Assembly: GCA_907163375.1 (NCBI GenBank)
Contig: CAJQUW010007886.1
Coordinates: forward strand, 1-64,000
Direction: 5' to 3'
DNA from: Prostheceraeus crozeri
Taxonomy: Eukaryota; Platyhelminthes; Polycladida; Euryleptidae
DNA length: 64,000 nucleotides
Part shown: positions 44,094 through 55,140 of the stretch, one piece after another
How the letters are laid out: every line of letters starts with the position of its first letter
How positions within the stretch are numbered: the stretch's first letter is position 1
The notes under the pieces: generated by a model
The model's database searches: none
What the model was told of the DNA's origin: nothing
Seen by the model: only the letters and a program-made list of their open reading frames with translations
Translations under genes and position numbers: made by a program

Positions 44094-44499
44094 GTTATGC
44101 ATTGCTGTCAGACCTACTTTTATGCCATTCAACAATACCGCCACTTAAATTTTGAATAAAACTACAAATCAGAAATTGCATTGTTCTTATTTGAATTTGG
44201 TTTACATGTAGCCTACATGTAAATGAATAATCCATCAAAACAGTTTATCTGAATAATAGACGTGTAAAATCAGATTTGAAATGCACAAGTAAGATGCTCG
44301 AACTAGACAAATTGTTTTTAATGCAGTTTTATAAAGTTCAGTACTTCAATTTTGCCTCTTCTTATCACAACCAAAATTTGCTACTTTTTAGGAGTGGTAG
44401 GACGCGATGACACACATGCCACCTTCGAATTCGATCCGAAATGACTCACATCCATTCTACATGTAAAAATATTCATGTTATTTGTTACCTCAAGCTCCA

Positions 44500-44505
44500 T
44501 TTATT
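44500..44505 (-). terminator. Poly(A) signal AATAAA of TRPC copy 2
   Basis: TTTATT on the plus strand gives AATAAA on the minus strand, about 60 bases after the stop codon, the expected distance. Confidence 0.5.
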
Positions 44506-44562
44506 GATATCATTAGAAATATGCAAAGAAATCACAGCCGCGTTTACTAGGTTAATGACACT

Positions 44563-46650
44563 CTAATCATCGTCAGGGTAAAGAGTCAACAACGATAAGT
44601 CTACACGCTTTCTCAGACTTTCTCTCACAATCTGCAACGATGTTTCCTTTATAGAATAATCCGATCGAGTGCCTCGTCGAGCTTTCACTGATTTACTGAT
44701 TTCGTCACGTATCAAACAAGTGAGTCTATAAATCGGATAAAGTAAATCAAAAGGAACAGGCAAACATTCCCCTATTTGAATATCAGCAAGTTTGACTTTC
44801 AAAGTATAATATTTATAAAGTTCTTCTTTTCTCTCCTCCGTACGAGAGAATGAAGAAGACATCATGGCAATAAGAAGATTCACGAGAACGATATTGCCGA
44901 ACACAGAGAAACTTCCAAAGAAGAAAAGCCCAACAGAATTGACAATGTGGGTTTCCAAATCATTTGGCCTGGCGGTGAGCTGATAAGCATTGAAATTGCT
45001 CATACCGAATAATGTCCAGTAGAATGTCAGGGCCGAATGTCCAACTGTATCAAAACTTGAATTGTAGCATTGAAAGAAGCCATAGATAGTCGGCATTGCT
45101 AAACTAAATGCACCGAGGATGATGAACAAGAAGATAGCGAACGTGACAACGTCTCTGGCCATAGCCATTGTTGTCAATACGATGAAGCCGTGTTTCGGCG
45201 AAGCTATGAGAATATTTGCTAACGGGATCACATGAAAGATTTGTCCAAATGCAATGAGGAGACTTGAATAGAATTGAGGCTGCACTAAAGTCTCAACATC
45301 ACTAGTCATCGTGGCTACTGATACTTTACACTGCCCTTCTAAAATGAGGTTCGTGAAGTTCGGTTTACAGTTTTTCGGATCATAAAAGTCTCCAGCAACT
45401 TTACACAAACAGTCCGTATTTACACCAGTGAAATATCCTGAATTGAAGCGATGCGTCAAAGCGTAAATCCAACCTGTTTGTAGGCTGTGACCAACAAGGT
45501 AGAAGATAACTCCAATTTGATTTATCCAGAAGTACATGTTGTACACCGAGAAGCATGCGGTGGGGCCCAACGTCCACATGGCGTACGCAGTCTTGCAGAG
45601 TCGACCAGCACTATAAAACACCACAGCAATTGTAATACCCATAAAAGCGTGGTACAAAGGATTATTAGTCTGACACAGAGCTCCAGATATTATCAAATAG
45701 ACACCATTTGAGAATACAAAATTGTTCATTACGATTGATGTCAGCATCAAGCACATGGCGACATTATCCAACATGCTCTTACTCTTTGGACGTGTTATAA
45801 ATACTGTGAGTGGCTTCGCTGGAATAAAAATGGCAATGGGAATGATCAAGAAATATGCAAAAAAATGAATCAGCATAGATAATGGCTGAAATATCTCCTC
45901 TATGGACTCCACCCAGCCTGGGCCTCGCTGCCAACAATCATTGATGAGAGCAGCAGTGGTCCGATGAACGAATGGTCGAATGAGACGATATTTCGCCAAC
46001 AGGCGAACATGCCCGAGGGTAGAATACACGAATTTGGAATTAGGACGGTAACTGTTCAAAGCTACCGCCGAGTCTCTGGTACTCTGACAAGCGTCCAATA
46101 ACAAACAAAGACAATCTTCTATATTTGAATGAATCTTCATCCGCGTGGGCCTTTGAACGTGGCAGTTGAAATAATGAAGACTTCGAAGTCTTTTCTTCAA
46201 GTTCAGACAGAATTGAGCAGCATCTTCTTCTGGGGGACGGGAGAAAACATAGAGAGGACTTGAGATGGCGAGTAACACTTTCTCAGCGTAGGCATTCGAT
46301 ACCTGAGGATCACAATGAAGACTATGACACACTGTGCAGGGACACGTGCTATCATGAGGGAAAGGTATCCTTTCATTGCGCTCTCGAACGAAGAATTCTA
46401 CAAATCTCCGACGTTCGGAGAGCACAGAATGAACAAGAGGGGAATCTAGAAGACGACGGATGGGTGGATTCTCCTCACTGTAATTATCACGTGCATCAGA
46501 CCACGGAGGTTTGAACAACTGACGAAGAACTTCGAGATTATTCTGCGCGACCGCCTCATGAAGACGCTGAAGCCATCGATAATGAGCCAATTCAGAGAGA
46601 TCCTTCAACTCTGTGTCTTCGTCAGAGTCCACCTCCAATTCACCGTCCAT
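44563..46650 (-). CDS. TRPC-type cation channel, copy 2 (intronless)
   Basis: The ATG at 46650 gives 695 residues (MDGELEVDSDEDTE). The layout is that of copy 1. The TRPC zinc site is H99-x3-C103-x-C105-x2-C108. The TRP_2-type region carries SSPLYVFS and HSNIEDCLCLLLDACQ, and six membrane helices lie between about residues 255 and 597. The pore is TFYWTLFGMSNFN (about 542-554). S6 has IVLVNLLIAMMSSSF, followed by an EELYKYY TRP-box equivalent and IGECLPVPFDLLYP. The extracellular S3-S4 loop holds conserved Cys and an NFT glycosylation site. The C-terminus is short, without the coiled coil and PDZ-binding tail of vertebrate TRPCs. It diverges from copy 3 across a 4.4-kb gap. Like copy 1 it has no intron, so either retrocopying or a lineage with intronless TRPCs is possible. 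Confidence 0.9.
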   Translation of the reverse strand: MDGELEVDSDEDTELKDLSELAHYRWLQRLHEAVAQNNLEVLRQLFKPPWSDARDNYSEENPPIRRLLDSPLVHSVLSERRRFVEFFVRERNERIPFPHDSTCPCTVCHSLHCDPQVSNAYAEKVLLAISSPLYVFSRPPEEDAAQFCLNLKKRLRSLHYFNCHVQRPTRMKIHSNIEDCLCLLLDACQSTRDSAVALNSYRPNSKFVYSTLGHVRLLAKYRLIRPFVHRTTAALINDCWQRGPGWVESIEEIFQPLSMLIHFFAYFLIIPIAIFIPAKPLTVFITRPKSKSMLDNVAMCLMLTSIVMNNFVFSNGVYLIISGALCQTNNPLYHAFMGITIAVVFYSAGRLCKTAYAMWTLGPTACFSVYNMYFWINQIGVIFYLVGHSLQTGWIYALTHRFNSGYFTGVNTDCLCKVAGDFYDPKNCKPNFTNLILEGQCKVSVATMTSDVETLVQPQFYSSLLIAFGQIFHVIPLANILIASPKHGFIVLTTMAMARDVVTFAIFLFIILGAFSLAMPTIYGFFQCYNSSFDTVGHSALTFYWTLFGMSNFNAYQLTARPNDLETHIVNSVGLFFFGSFSVFGNIVLVNLLIAMMSSSFSRTEERKEELYKYYTLKVKLADIQIGECLPVPFDLLYPIYRLTCLIRDEISKSVKARRGTRSDYSIKETSLQIVRESLRKRVDLSLLTLYPDDD

Positions 46651-47280
46651 TCTCGGAGACACTCAATCTGATTCTATTCTACTTCCTCAATGTCAACAGA
46701 GATAGTGGTAAGTATAATCGATTGGAATGACGCCGGCATGTGAGAAATGCACGAAGTACCACTTATTTGTGAGAGGCGAAGCGTTTAAAACTTCCGATCG
46801 TCACAAATGTGACAATTATAGAATGAACTCTTTGACCAAGAAGGAAGAAAAACAGCTCCCTAAAAGAACACAACTTGACCTCATGGATACAATCCAATTG
46901 TTTGGTCAGTGATAAGATCGCATAATGAACAAAAGACGATTTGAAACATCTATCTGAAAGATGATTCATCTATCTCAATTAACGATTGCATTTGTGCTCC
47001 GGGTAGGAATCCCACATTCAACAGGCATGCAATTGCAGTTAAAGAATGACGGTAAACGATCGCTTAGAAATAGACACTGAGGTTCCAACATCCTGATATT
47101 ATAAACTGCAAGACGACGCAATATTTATATGTAGAGCTATTGGAAACAGCTAATTCGTCCTCAGATATCGGACAATTTCTTTGCATAATACATTATAAGA
47201 TAGGAGCTGCAGATATTTTTGTACTCCTCATAGATATCTTTATAGTTTCCAAATTTCTTGCGAGTCTAGTCTGTCAATGT
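46651..47280. other. Upstream flank of TRPC copy 2
   Basis: No clear core promoter was recognised. It ends in the left target duplication (GTCAATGT, 47273-47280) of the following MITE. Confidence 0.35.
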
Positions 47281-47812
47281 CACAGAATTAGACAGGTCGT
47301 CTCTTCTTCCGTTTGACTAGAAGGGAAGCATTGGAACATGTAACGTTATTGAAATGGCAGAATAAATATGAAATGGCTGACTAAATACCATAGCAATCGA
47401 ACAATGAGCAGCCAGTTCAACATTAAACACGCCAAATTGTGCAAGGTTTCAGTGACTGTTATCAACCGGATCACACAGTAAAGAGACGCAGTCGATGTCA
47501 AGTTCTACAAAGAAGTTTGTGAACGTTTTTTCATGCGCCTGCTAACTTTTTTAAAAATGATCGGAAGACCCAACATTATCGAGAAAACTTTTGCGCAATG
47601 ATCTGAATTCTTCGAATCTGAAGGAATCGTGGCGATCGGAGCATTTTGAAGGAATTCAGAGCAATCCGCAAGCGACGCACGAGTATTTTTCCTATCTCTG
47701 TAAGGTATTAAAAATTTCTTTTTGCCCACTTATTAAGTTCCTGCAGGTGCCATCTATTTGAATCAGTTTGCACTTCTAGCAAAGTGACACGGCTAAACAA
47801 TCTAATTCTGTG
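47281..47812 (+). mobile_element. hAT-type MITE (CACAGAATTAGA family), 532 bp
   Basis: The inverted ends are CACAGAATTAGA and its complement TCTAATTCTGTG, and a second matched word is ACTAGAAG/CTTCTAG. The flanks GTCAATGT and GTCACTGT match at seven of eight bases, an hAT-size duplication. It is non-coding. Relatives lie at 59102-59709, 62310-63355 and 62376-62896. Confidence 0.85.
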
Positions 47813-48115
47813 GTCACTGTACTTGCTGAATTGGTTTGCAAATAAGGAGTATTGATTTCGATGGCATAAAGGTTCACTTTTACTGCCCAATGGTTCGTGG
47901 CAAGGAATTCGCAACACAGCAATAAGTGAAGCTAGTAATATTCGATTGTTCGGATATTTGAAGACATTCATTATTGAAACTGAAGTCAAATGAGGTCATA
48001 AGAAATGTCCTGTCATTTCATTTTAGGCATGATGGTACACGAATTAAGAGGAACATAATCAGGCACAAGCTGCAAGGATAGAATGCATTTTCAAGAGAAT
48101 AGTTGAAATATGAAC

Positions 48116-48259
48116 TCATATAAAAGTAGGCTGTTTCATTCCACAGTACTCCAAGTTGTTGAGTTTCAGAAGGCAAAGCATCCTCATTGTGATTTTTTGT
48201 CTACTTCTCTTCCAGGTTATCAATTGTCGGACAGCAGAAAATATCCGTTCACAACTGCC
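48116..48259 (-). pseudogene. hAT transposase C-terminal remnant (second lineage)
   Basis: The minus strand reads GSCERIFSAVRQLITWKR and ends in ...LLKLNNLEYCG and a stop. This is the C-terminal dimerisation motif of hAT transposases (xCERxFS..R). No element ends were found, and only this tail is left. Confidence 0.55.
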
Positions 48260-49742
48260 GCGTCAGTATGGCACTGATAGAAAAGAATTAGCGACTTGAA
48301 AATGCATGCGTTTCATGTTTTCTCTACAACAACAAGCGACCATCAGAGATAGCTGCGAGTGATTCATGCAACGTGTCAAATTGACACATGAGAGACGGAC
48401 TCCTCCTATCTTCACCTTCATCGATATTTGTTGACATATTGGTCAATCGATATATTGGTCCAATTAGTTCCATCGACTTTTGAAGGCGCGGGACGCCGAA
48501 GTCCTGTCCTTGTTTGTACTGCCTTAATAGAAATTCGACCTTAAAACAAACGGGGAGTTGTCCTTTTGGCTTTATATTGTGACCAGTCAGAAATGAAGTA
48601 AAACAACAACATTTTTGGCCATTTTTGATTTCTTCAAATTAACGTGCTATACAAAATATCGTCATGTAGGGTGATAAACGTCATATTTGATAACATGTTG
48701 CCAGCCTCCAGAAGAATCCCTGTCTGCGGTTTCGATGGGATTTGATAGATATTTGTTTTGTAAATATTCAGTAATGCTCACCATTTCATAATATGCTATC
48801 GTAAACTGTTAACGCAACAAAGCATTATTTTTTTAAAGTAAGAAAATCTCTTAAATCAGTTGAATAGCTGCATTTCACAAGGAACAAAAATCCCAAACTT
48901 AATTCAACACAACTGCTTGCAGTATGGGTGACATTAATTATACGGAATTTTCACAAATATAGCCCGCGGATTAGGAGACTTTTTGCAATTTAAAGTCTAT
49001 GAGTAAATTTTGTAGTTTGTAATTCAACTCTCGAATTCCTAGTGATTGAATACATTGCGTAGAACATTCATGATTAGGCAGAATTCGAATGAGAAATTCA
49101 TGCAGTAGAAAAAATGAAAATGGATTTCTTAAAAGGTCAGTTGCATCTTCTGATGGAAAGCAACAATGAGGATGATAAAATATGAAAGACAAATGATCAT
49201 GTTGATCATCTAGAAACCACGAACTTACAGCTAGGCTTGCGGTTGAGCAATAATAATTATCATTCACTGTCTTATTGTAAGAAGTCGCACTTCTATGGCA
49301 ATGGTTTTATGCCTAACACAACGCGCAAAACTTCTTAAATGATAAATCTAGGTGCGGATTCTACTTGAGGGTGGATTAAAAGATTCCCTTTTCAATTCAT
49401 GAGCGGGTTGTATTGGAGGGTGATTTGTTCTAAAGGGAGGGTTGCATTCGAGAAACTACAGGAAGTCTTCATAATCACATGAAATATCTGGCTTTGAGCT
49501 ATAAATGATTGTGCTCACGATTGTCAATATAGGCTAATGAATTAACAGCAATAAACAGCTAAGTTATTTCTTGGACTACTAAGGATGTAATATTTCACTC
49601 ATCAAGTCTATTTCAGTTAATCAACTGAAAAAAAGACACAAAATCTTGGAATGAAAAACATAAAAGAACAATTAGCAACCTTAAATAAACAGAATGCATG
49701 CCGACTGTTAGCAATTCCAAAAGATTTTCTAATGATTTTTGA
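48260..49742. other. Non-coding, nothing recognised
   Basis: No supported features apart from short A/T-rich stretches. Confidence 0.35.
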
Positions 49743-50782
49743 AAGATGCTTATGATCATTTAAAGTATGCGGATTGGTCACATATTGAAGACAGGAGACG
49801 GATTGGTCACACATTGAAGACAGGATGTGGATTGATCACATATTGAAGACAGGATGTGGATTGGTCACACATTGAAGACAGGATGCGGACTGATCACATT
49901 TTGAAAACAGGATGTGGATTTGTCAGACATGGAAGACAGGATGTGGATTGATCACATCTTGAAGACAGGATGTGGATTGGTCACATTTTGAAGACAGGAT
50001 GCGCATTGGTTACATATTAAAGATAGGACGTGGATTGATCGCATATTGAAGACAGGATGCGGACTGATCACATTTTGAAGACAGAATGTGGATTGATGAC
50101 ATATTGAAGACAGGATGCGGACTGATCACATTTTGAAGACAGAATGTGGATTGATCACATATTGAAGACATGATGCGGATTTGTCAAAGAAGGAAGACAG
50201 GATGTGGATTGGTCACATTTTGAAGATAGGATGCGGATTGGTCACATATTGAAGACAGGATGTGGATTGGTCACACATTGAAGACAGGATGCGGACTGAT
50301 CACATTTTGAAAACAGGATGTGGATTTGTCAAACATGGAAGACAGGATGTGGATTGATCACATCTTGAAGACAGGATGTAGATTGGTCACATTTTGAAGA
50401 CAGGATGCGCATCGGTCACATATTAAAGATAGGATGTGGATTGATCACATATTGAAGACAGGATGCGGACTGATCACATTTTGAAGACAGAATGTGGATT
50501 GATCACATATTGAAGACAGGATGCGGACTGATCACATTTTGAAGACAGAATGTGGATTGATCACATATTGAAGACAGGATGCGGACTGATCACATTTTGA
50601 AGACAGGATGTGGATTTGTCAAAGAAGGAAGACAGGATGTGGATTGGTCAGAGATGAAGACAGGATGCGCATCGGTCACATATTGAAGATAGGATGTGGA
50701 TCGGTCACATATTGAAGACAGGATGCAGATTGGTCAGAAATGGAAGACAGGATGTGGATTGGTTAGAAATTGATTGGATGCA
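49743..50782. repeat. Minisatellite, 29-bp unit, about 35 copies, with 14-unit higher-order repeat
   Basis: The unit is close to GGATTGGTCACATATTGAAG plus ACAGGATGT. Variants differ at the GG[AT]TTG, CACA[TC]ATT and GATG[CT]GG positions. An unusual pair of variants (TTGAAAACAG followed by a unit with ACATGGAAGACAGG) occurs near 49901 and again near 50307, 406 bp apart, which is 14 units exactly. The first and last units are degraded. It ends about 300 bp before the start of TRPC copy 3. Confidence 0.95.
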
Positions 50783-51083
50783 GATGGGAGAAGAATCAAG
50801 CACCGATTGCTTAATTATTTTCTTGCTATCTTCACATGAATAGCGTCCATATTTAGTTTAAAAACCACTAGTAACACTACTAGCGTGGATTGCAGTGAAA
50901 GTGATTCATGCGTTAAGGACAGCTAATTAATTCATTCTCGAAGGAACTGCCTTCACTCTTTATAGTTCCCGTGTTTCCCAATTTCACTCATCATTCTTTC
51001 CCTACGATGGAAATATTTATCATTAGTTTCAACTCCCAAACTGCACTCTCAGTTTGTTCTCTGAAGTGGAGAAGATTTTGAAT

Positions 51084-53231
51084 ATGAATCAAAAAGTTTG
51101 CGACTTGAACGATGAAGATATCGATTGTGATGTAAAGACAAGCGAACAGTGGCTTCGCTTAATGCACGATTCCATCAGCCAAAACAATCTTGACAATTTC
51201 CGAAGACTTTTCCGTGTATCGTGTAACAATATTCAAGGTTACGGACAAAGTATCAATGCTCGAATTCGTCATCTGTTTGATTCGCCTCTGGTTCATTCAA
51301 TTCTTGCAGGACGTCGTCGGTTTGTGGAGTTTCTTATTCATGAAAAAAATCAAAGGATTCCATTTCCTCACACATACGACTGTAAATGCAAATTCTGTCA
51401 CAAACTCAACTCAGATATCCAGCTATCAAATGCGTACTCAGAATACGTGCTACTCGCTATCTCAAGTCCACTGTACGTCTTTTCACTGCCGCATGAGGAA
51501 GATGCTGCTCAGTTTTGTCTCAATCTGAAGCTAACACTCCATAGTCTTCACTACTTTCATCATGACGTAGAGAGTTCAACAAGGAAGAGGGTGCGGTCCA
51601 ACATAGAAGATAGTCTCTGTATGCTCCTTGATTCTTGTCAAAGTTCAGAGGAATCATCAGCGGCTTTGAATAGCAGGTCTACATATTCACAGCACGTCGA
51701 TGTTGATCTGGAATACGTCCGATTAATCTCAAAATATCGTCTCATTCGTCCCTTTGTTCATCGTACGACTTCTGCTCTCATAAACAGCTGTTGGCGGCGA
51801 GGTCCGCCCTGGATGGAATACTTGGATAAAGTATTCCCTCCGATATCTATGTTGATTCATTTCCTTGCGTATTTCCTCGTCATCCCTATTGCCATATTTC
51901 TTCCAGTGAAACCTCTCACGGTCTTCATTACACGCCCAAAAAGCAAGATGTTGTTGGATAGCGTCGCAATGTGCTTGATGTTAACATCGATCGTAATGAA
52001 CAACTTCGTGTTCTCAAATGGAGTTTACTTAATAATATCCGGAACACTATGCGTAACCAACAATCCCATGTACGACGCTTACATGGGCATTACAGTAGGT
52101 GTACTACTTTATAGCGTTGGACGATTATGTAAGACTGCGTACGCAATGTGGGTGCTAGGCATTGCAGAATGTTTCTCGGTGTACAACATGTACTTCTGGA
52201 TTAATCAAGTTGGAGTGGTCTTCTACCTCATTGGACACGGCTTACAAAGTGGATGGATTTACGCCTTGACGCATCGGATCAACTCAGAATATTTGTCAGG
52301 TGTGAATACGCAGTGTTTGTGTTCAGTGGCCGTTGATTATTACAAGCCCAACAACTGTAAACCAAATTTCACTAATATCGCATTGGAAGGTCAATGTGGG
52401 ACATCGCTAGTTGACATGACCCGTGATATCCAAGCCTTGGTTCAGCCGCAATTCTACTCAAGTCTTCTGCTCGCCTTTGGGCAAATCTTTCATATAATTC
52501 CATTAGCGAATATCCTCACAGAATCCCCGAAACACGGTTTCATCATTCTAACAACTACTGCGATGGTTCGTGACGTCTTAACTTTTGCTATTTTCCTCAT
52601 GATTTTCTTGGGAGCTTTTAGTTTAGCGATGCCAACCATTTACAACTTTTATCCTTGTTTCAACGAAAGTTTCAACACCGTTCCTAATTCTATGTTGACT
52701 TTCTTCTGGTCGTTATTTGGGATGAGCAACGCCAATGCTTATCAGCTGAATCATCCTGATCAGGCAGGTGTTTTGGCAGTGAAATATTTAGGACTTTTCT
52801 TCTACGGCAGTTTCGTTGTGTTTGGAAATATCGTGCTCGTCAATCTCCTTATTGCGATGATGTCGTCTTCATTCTTTAAAACGGAAGACAAGAAGGAACG
52901 TCTTTGGAAGTTTTACACGAATGACGTCAAACTTGCGGATATTCGAATTGGAGAATGTTTACCGGTTCCATTCAATCTTCTTTATCCAGTTTACATATTT
53001 TCCAACTACTTTTGGAGCAAAATCTTTGAGTTCAAGAATATTGATGATCAGCAGCCAGTTAATCGTCTGAGAAACAGCATGATGGATTCATCGGTGACAT
53101 TGATAAAGAGAGACATGAGAAAGCGCATTGATTTTGCCATGCTGTACCGTTATCCTGAGCTTGACGACCGAGTTCCACAAACAGCTAGACAGCCAAAGAT
53201 GGTGGGAACTGTTGGGACGCCGCGGCATTGA
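51084..53231 (+). CDS. TRPC-type cation channel, copy 3 (intronless)
   Basis: The ATG at 51084 gives 715 residues (MNQKVCDLNDEDID). Zinc site: H96-x3-C100-x-C102-x2-C105. The TRP_2-type region has SSPLYVFSLP and SNIEDSLCMLLDSCQ, and a predicted pre-S1 hydrophobic segment lies at about 255-280. S3 (YNMYFWINQVGVVFYLIG) is followed by a long loop with CLC, NNC, an NFT site and GQCG, then S4, S5 and the pore TFFWSLFGMSNAN (about 539-551). S6 has IVLVNLLIAMMSSSF, then RLWKFYTNDVKLADI and IGECLPVPFNLLYP. The tail is longer than in copies 1 and 2, ending in a Pro/Gly-containing segment. It is closest to copy 2 by eye. A TATA-like TTTATAG near 50960 could serve its promoter. Confidence 0.9.
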   Translation: MNQKVCDLNDEDIDCDVKTSEQWLRLMHDSISQNNLDNFRRLFRVSCNNIQGYGQSINARIRHLFDSPLVHSILAGRRRFVEFLIHEKNQRIPFPHTYDCKCKFCHKLNSDIQLSNAYSEYVLLAISSPLYVFSLPHEEDAAQFCLNLKLTLHSLHYFHHDVESSTRKRVRSNIEDSLCMLLDSCQSSEESSAALNSRSTYSQHVDVDLEYVRLISKYRLIRPFVHRTTSALINSCWRRGPPWMEYLDKVFPPISMLIHFLAYFLVIPIAIFLPVKPLTVFITRPKSKMLLDSVAMCLMLTSIVMNNFVFSNGVYLIISGTLCVTNNPMYDAYMGITVGVLLYSVGRLCKTAYAMWVLGIAECFSVYNMYFWINQVGVVFYLIGHGLQSGWIYALTHRINSEYLSGVNTQCLCSVAVDYYKPNNCKPNFTNIALEGQCGTSLVDMTRDIQALVQPQFYSSLLLAFGQIFHIIPLANILTESPKHGFIILTTTAMVRDVLTFAIFLMIFLGAFSLAMPTIYNFYPCFNESFNTVPNSMLTFFWSLFGMSNANAYQLNHPDQAGVLAVKYLGLFFYGSFVVFGNIVLVNLLIAMMSSSFFKTEDKKERLWKFYTNDVKLADIRIGECLPVPFNLLYPVYIFSNYFWSKIFEFKNIDDQQPVNRLRNSMMDSSVTLIKRDMRKRIDFAMLYRYPELDDRVPQTARQPKMVGTVGTPRH

Positions 53232-54036
53232 AGTTGGAAGTGGAAGTCACCTGCCTCAAAATCAAGTTTTATTGTAATCAACTGTCCGATCATTGATGCA
53301 TCAATCATCAAGTCCGCTCTCAAATGCATGTTCCTTCCCGAAATTCAGTAGCAAGGACCGCAAGAGTGGTATGAAATCTATCGACTGATTCGACTCGGCA
53401 AAAGCTACAGTAAATGTTAATAAGGCCCCAAAGATATAATTTCCATTTTTAAGAGATAATTTTAAAGAATGGCTTACTGAAGTCTTCCTTTGAGCTATGC
53501 TTTGATTCCCGTACTAAGAATTACAGCAGCAGTAACAGCAATATTGCTGAATAACTTATACACCACTAATTATACACTCATATCTGACCATTCCATACAT
53601 TTGTACACCCCTACATTCGTCTATTAGTTCATGCAGCAAAAACAAGGATCTATGAATGGTCAAAATACAAGCATAAAAGCTTCTTCAACAAAATATGGCC
53701 ATCAACATCACGCCGCAATAATCATCAATCAGGAATCAGCAATCAGTAATTAATAATCGGCATCTCCAAATACAATGCCCTGTGCTGATCATCTATTGAT
53801 ATTGAATGTTCTTAAATAATGCAGAGAATGCGTGAATTTTGATCGCCAACTTGAACAGTAAGTTAGCAGTTACTTGGGCAAGAAATTAACACAAGCATGT
53901 ATATTTGAAGCTTGAAATGCTTTATGATGACACGATTAATTCAAAATAAAAAGGTGAAGGTCTTCACATGAAAAGTAAACGAACAAGACCTTACATCTGA
54001 GGGTTCATGAGATTTACACCATTATTTGAGCAATTA
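53232..54036. other. Downstream flank of TRPC copy 3
   Basis: No canonical AATAAA was found close to the stop. Sequence is AT-rich with short repeated AATCA words near 53720-53760. No gene was seen. Confidence 0.35.
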
Positions 54037-54243
54037 TCAAGAAATGACATACGTGCGAGTTTGATTTTCTAAAAGCGGTTCGCCCCTAATACATTTATGG
54101 CAAGAACCGAGAGGCAGATGGGATTGATGTACAACATGATCATACTCCCCGCTGTAAAACTTCTCTGTTCCAATCGCATCATTTGATTTAATGGACATCT
54201 CGAGAAATGTATCGATGGAGAGCTCGTCCTTAATTGATTGCAA
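54037..54243 (-). CDS. Candidate terminal exon, product not recognised
   Basis: The minus-strand frame reads KDELSIDTFLEMSIKSND and later GSCHKCIRGE and has natural codon usage up to a stop at 54037. A possible acceptor (ATTAAG) lies near 54230, without a good pyrimidine tract. It could be the last exon of a gene whose other exons I cannot place, or a chance frame. Confidence 0.25.
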   Translation of the reverse strand: MQSIKDELSIDTFLEMSIKSNDAIGTEKFYSGEYDHVVHQSHLPLGSCHKCIRGEPLLENQTRTYVIS

Positions 54244-54550
54244 TCATAGAAAACCGACTTCTCACTTTGTTAGTGACAGGATTGGACATCGCTGTTTGTT
54301 GATGGCATTTTCAGCTACTGGGCGCCTATTAGTCCGGCAGCCAGCACAAGTTTGTGCAGGGAACGAGGCCGAAAATGAGATTTTCACAGAATGATGCGCA
54401 TCTTATGCCTACCACGAGTCTGCCGAGTTCTTTGCGGTTCCTCTTCTTGTCAGACAGAATCAAAGAAAAGCATATGTTAACCCAGCAGGACGCAGATTGC
54501 AGTTTTTGCTTAAAATATATTTCTCCATGTGTTCTCTGATTAAGCGAAAA

Positions 54551-54821
54551 GTATTAAGTCTAGAGTCATAAATTTCGGCATGTTATGTCTTCAGGTCATT
54601 TCCTTTCATGTGTATGCGATATTATCAAGCCTCTGATCGGCGATGTATGCGAGACTGTGGTTCAAGGTGGATAAAGAGGGCCAACATATTGGTGTTTGCC
54701 GACAGTAGGTGGCTTGCCAAGTCTGAATGCGTGTAGCTTCATAGATAAATTTTCATGAACGTGACACGAGATGACCTGAAGACATTCCATGTCAAAAATT
54801 ATGACTCTAGACTGTGTTAAT
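54551..54821. repeat. Fold-back element, about 271 bp
   Basis: GTATTAAGTCTAGAGTCATA on the left pairs with the complement of the right end (TATGACTCTAGACTGTGTTAATAC). TCTTCAGGTCAT and ATGACCTGAAGA pair further in. The middle belongs to a wider dispersed family. Confidence 0.75.
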
Positions 54822-55140
54822 ACTAGCATGTCTGTGGTAATAAGTGAAAACATAGAAAATTTCATTTTAACCAAAAACTGCGATATGCGTCCCATTGTGT
54901 TTTTCTTTGATCGTGTCTGACAAGAAGAGGAACCAGGTAGAATCGCTCTGTGAAAGCCTCGTTCCCTGCAGAAACTCGCTCTGGCTGCCAGACTATATCC
55001 ATATCAATGTTGCTGTTCTTTTACGAAGTAAATCAAATTCGGGAAGTGTGCAACATGTACACATGTATTTTCGTAAAGGCGACACATTCCAAGTTAGTTT
55101 ATCAAAATGCTTTTATATTAAAAGAGAAATGACAGTAGTG
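54690..55140. repeat. Dispersed repeat family (mates near 57255-57440 and 34985-35130)
   Basis: The words GGCTTGCCAA, TGAATG.GT.TAGCTTCATAGA and, further on, CTCTGTGAAAG, CTCGTTCCCTGCAGAAACTCG occur in the same order here and at 57255-57440. It overlaps the fold-back at 54551-54821, so the fold-back may be part of, or inserted in, this repeat. Confidence 0.65.

Noticed and set aside
33772-46514. Open frames overlapping the TRPC genes in other frames or on the other strand
   Set aside because: They are shadows of the well-supported channel genes.
49743-50782. CRISPR-like array
   Set aside because: Repeats are directly adjacent without spacers and the genome is an animal's; it is a minisatellite.
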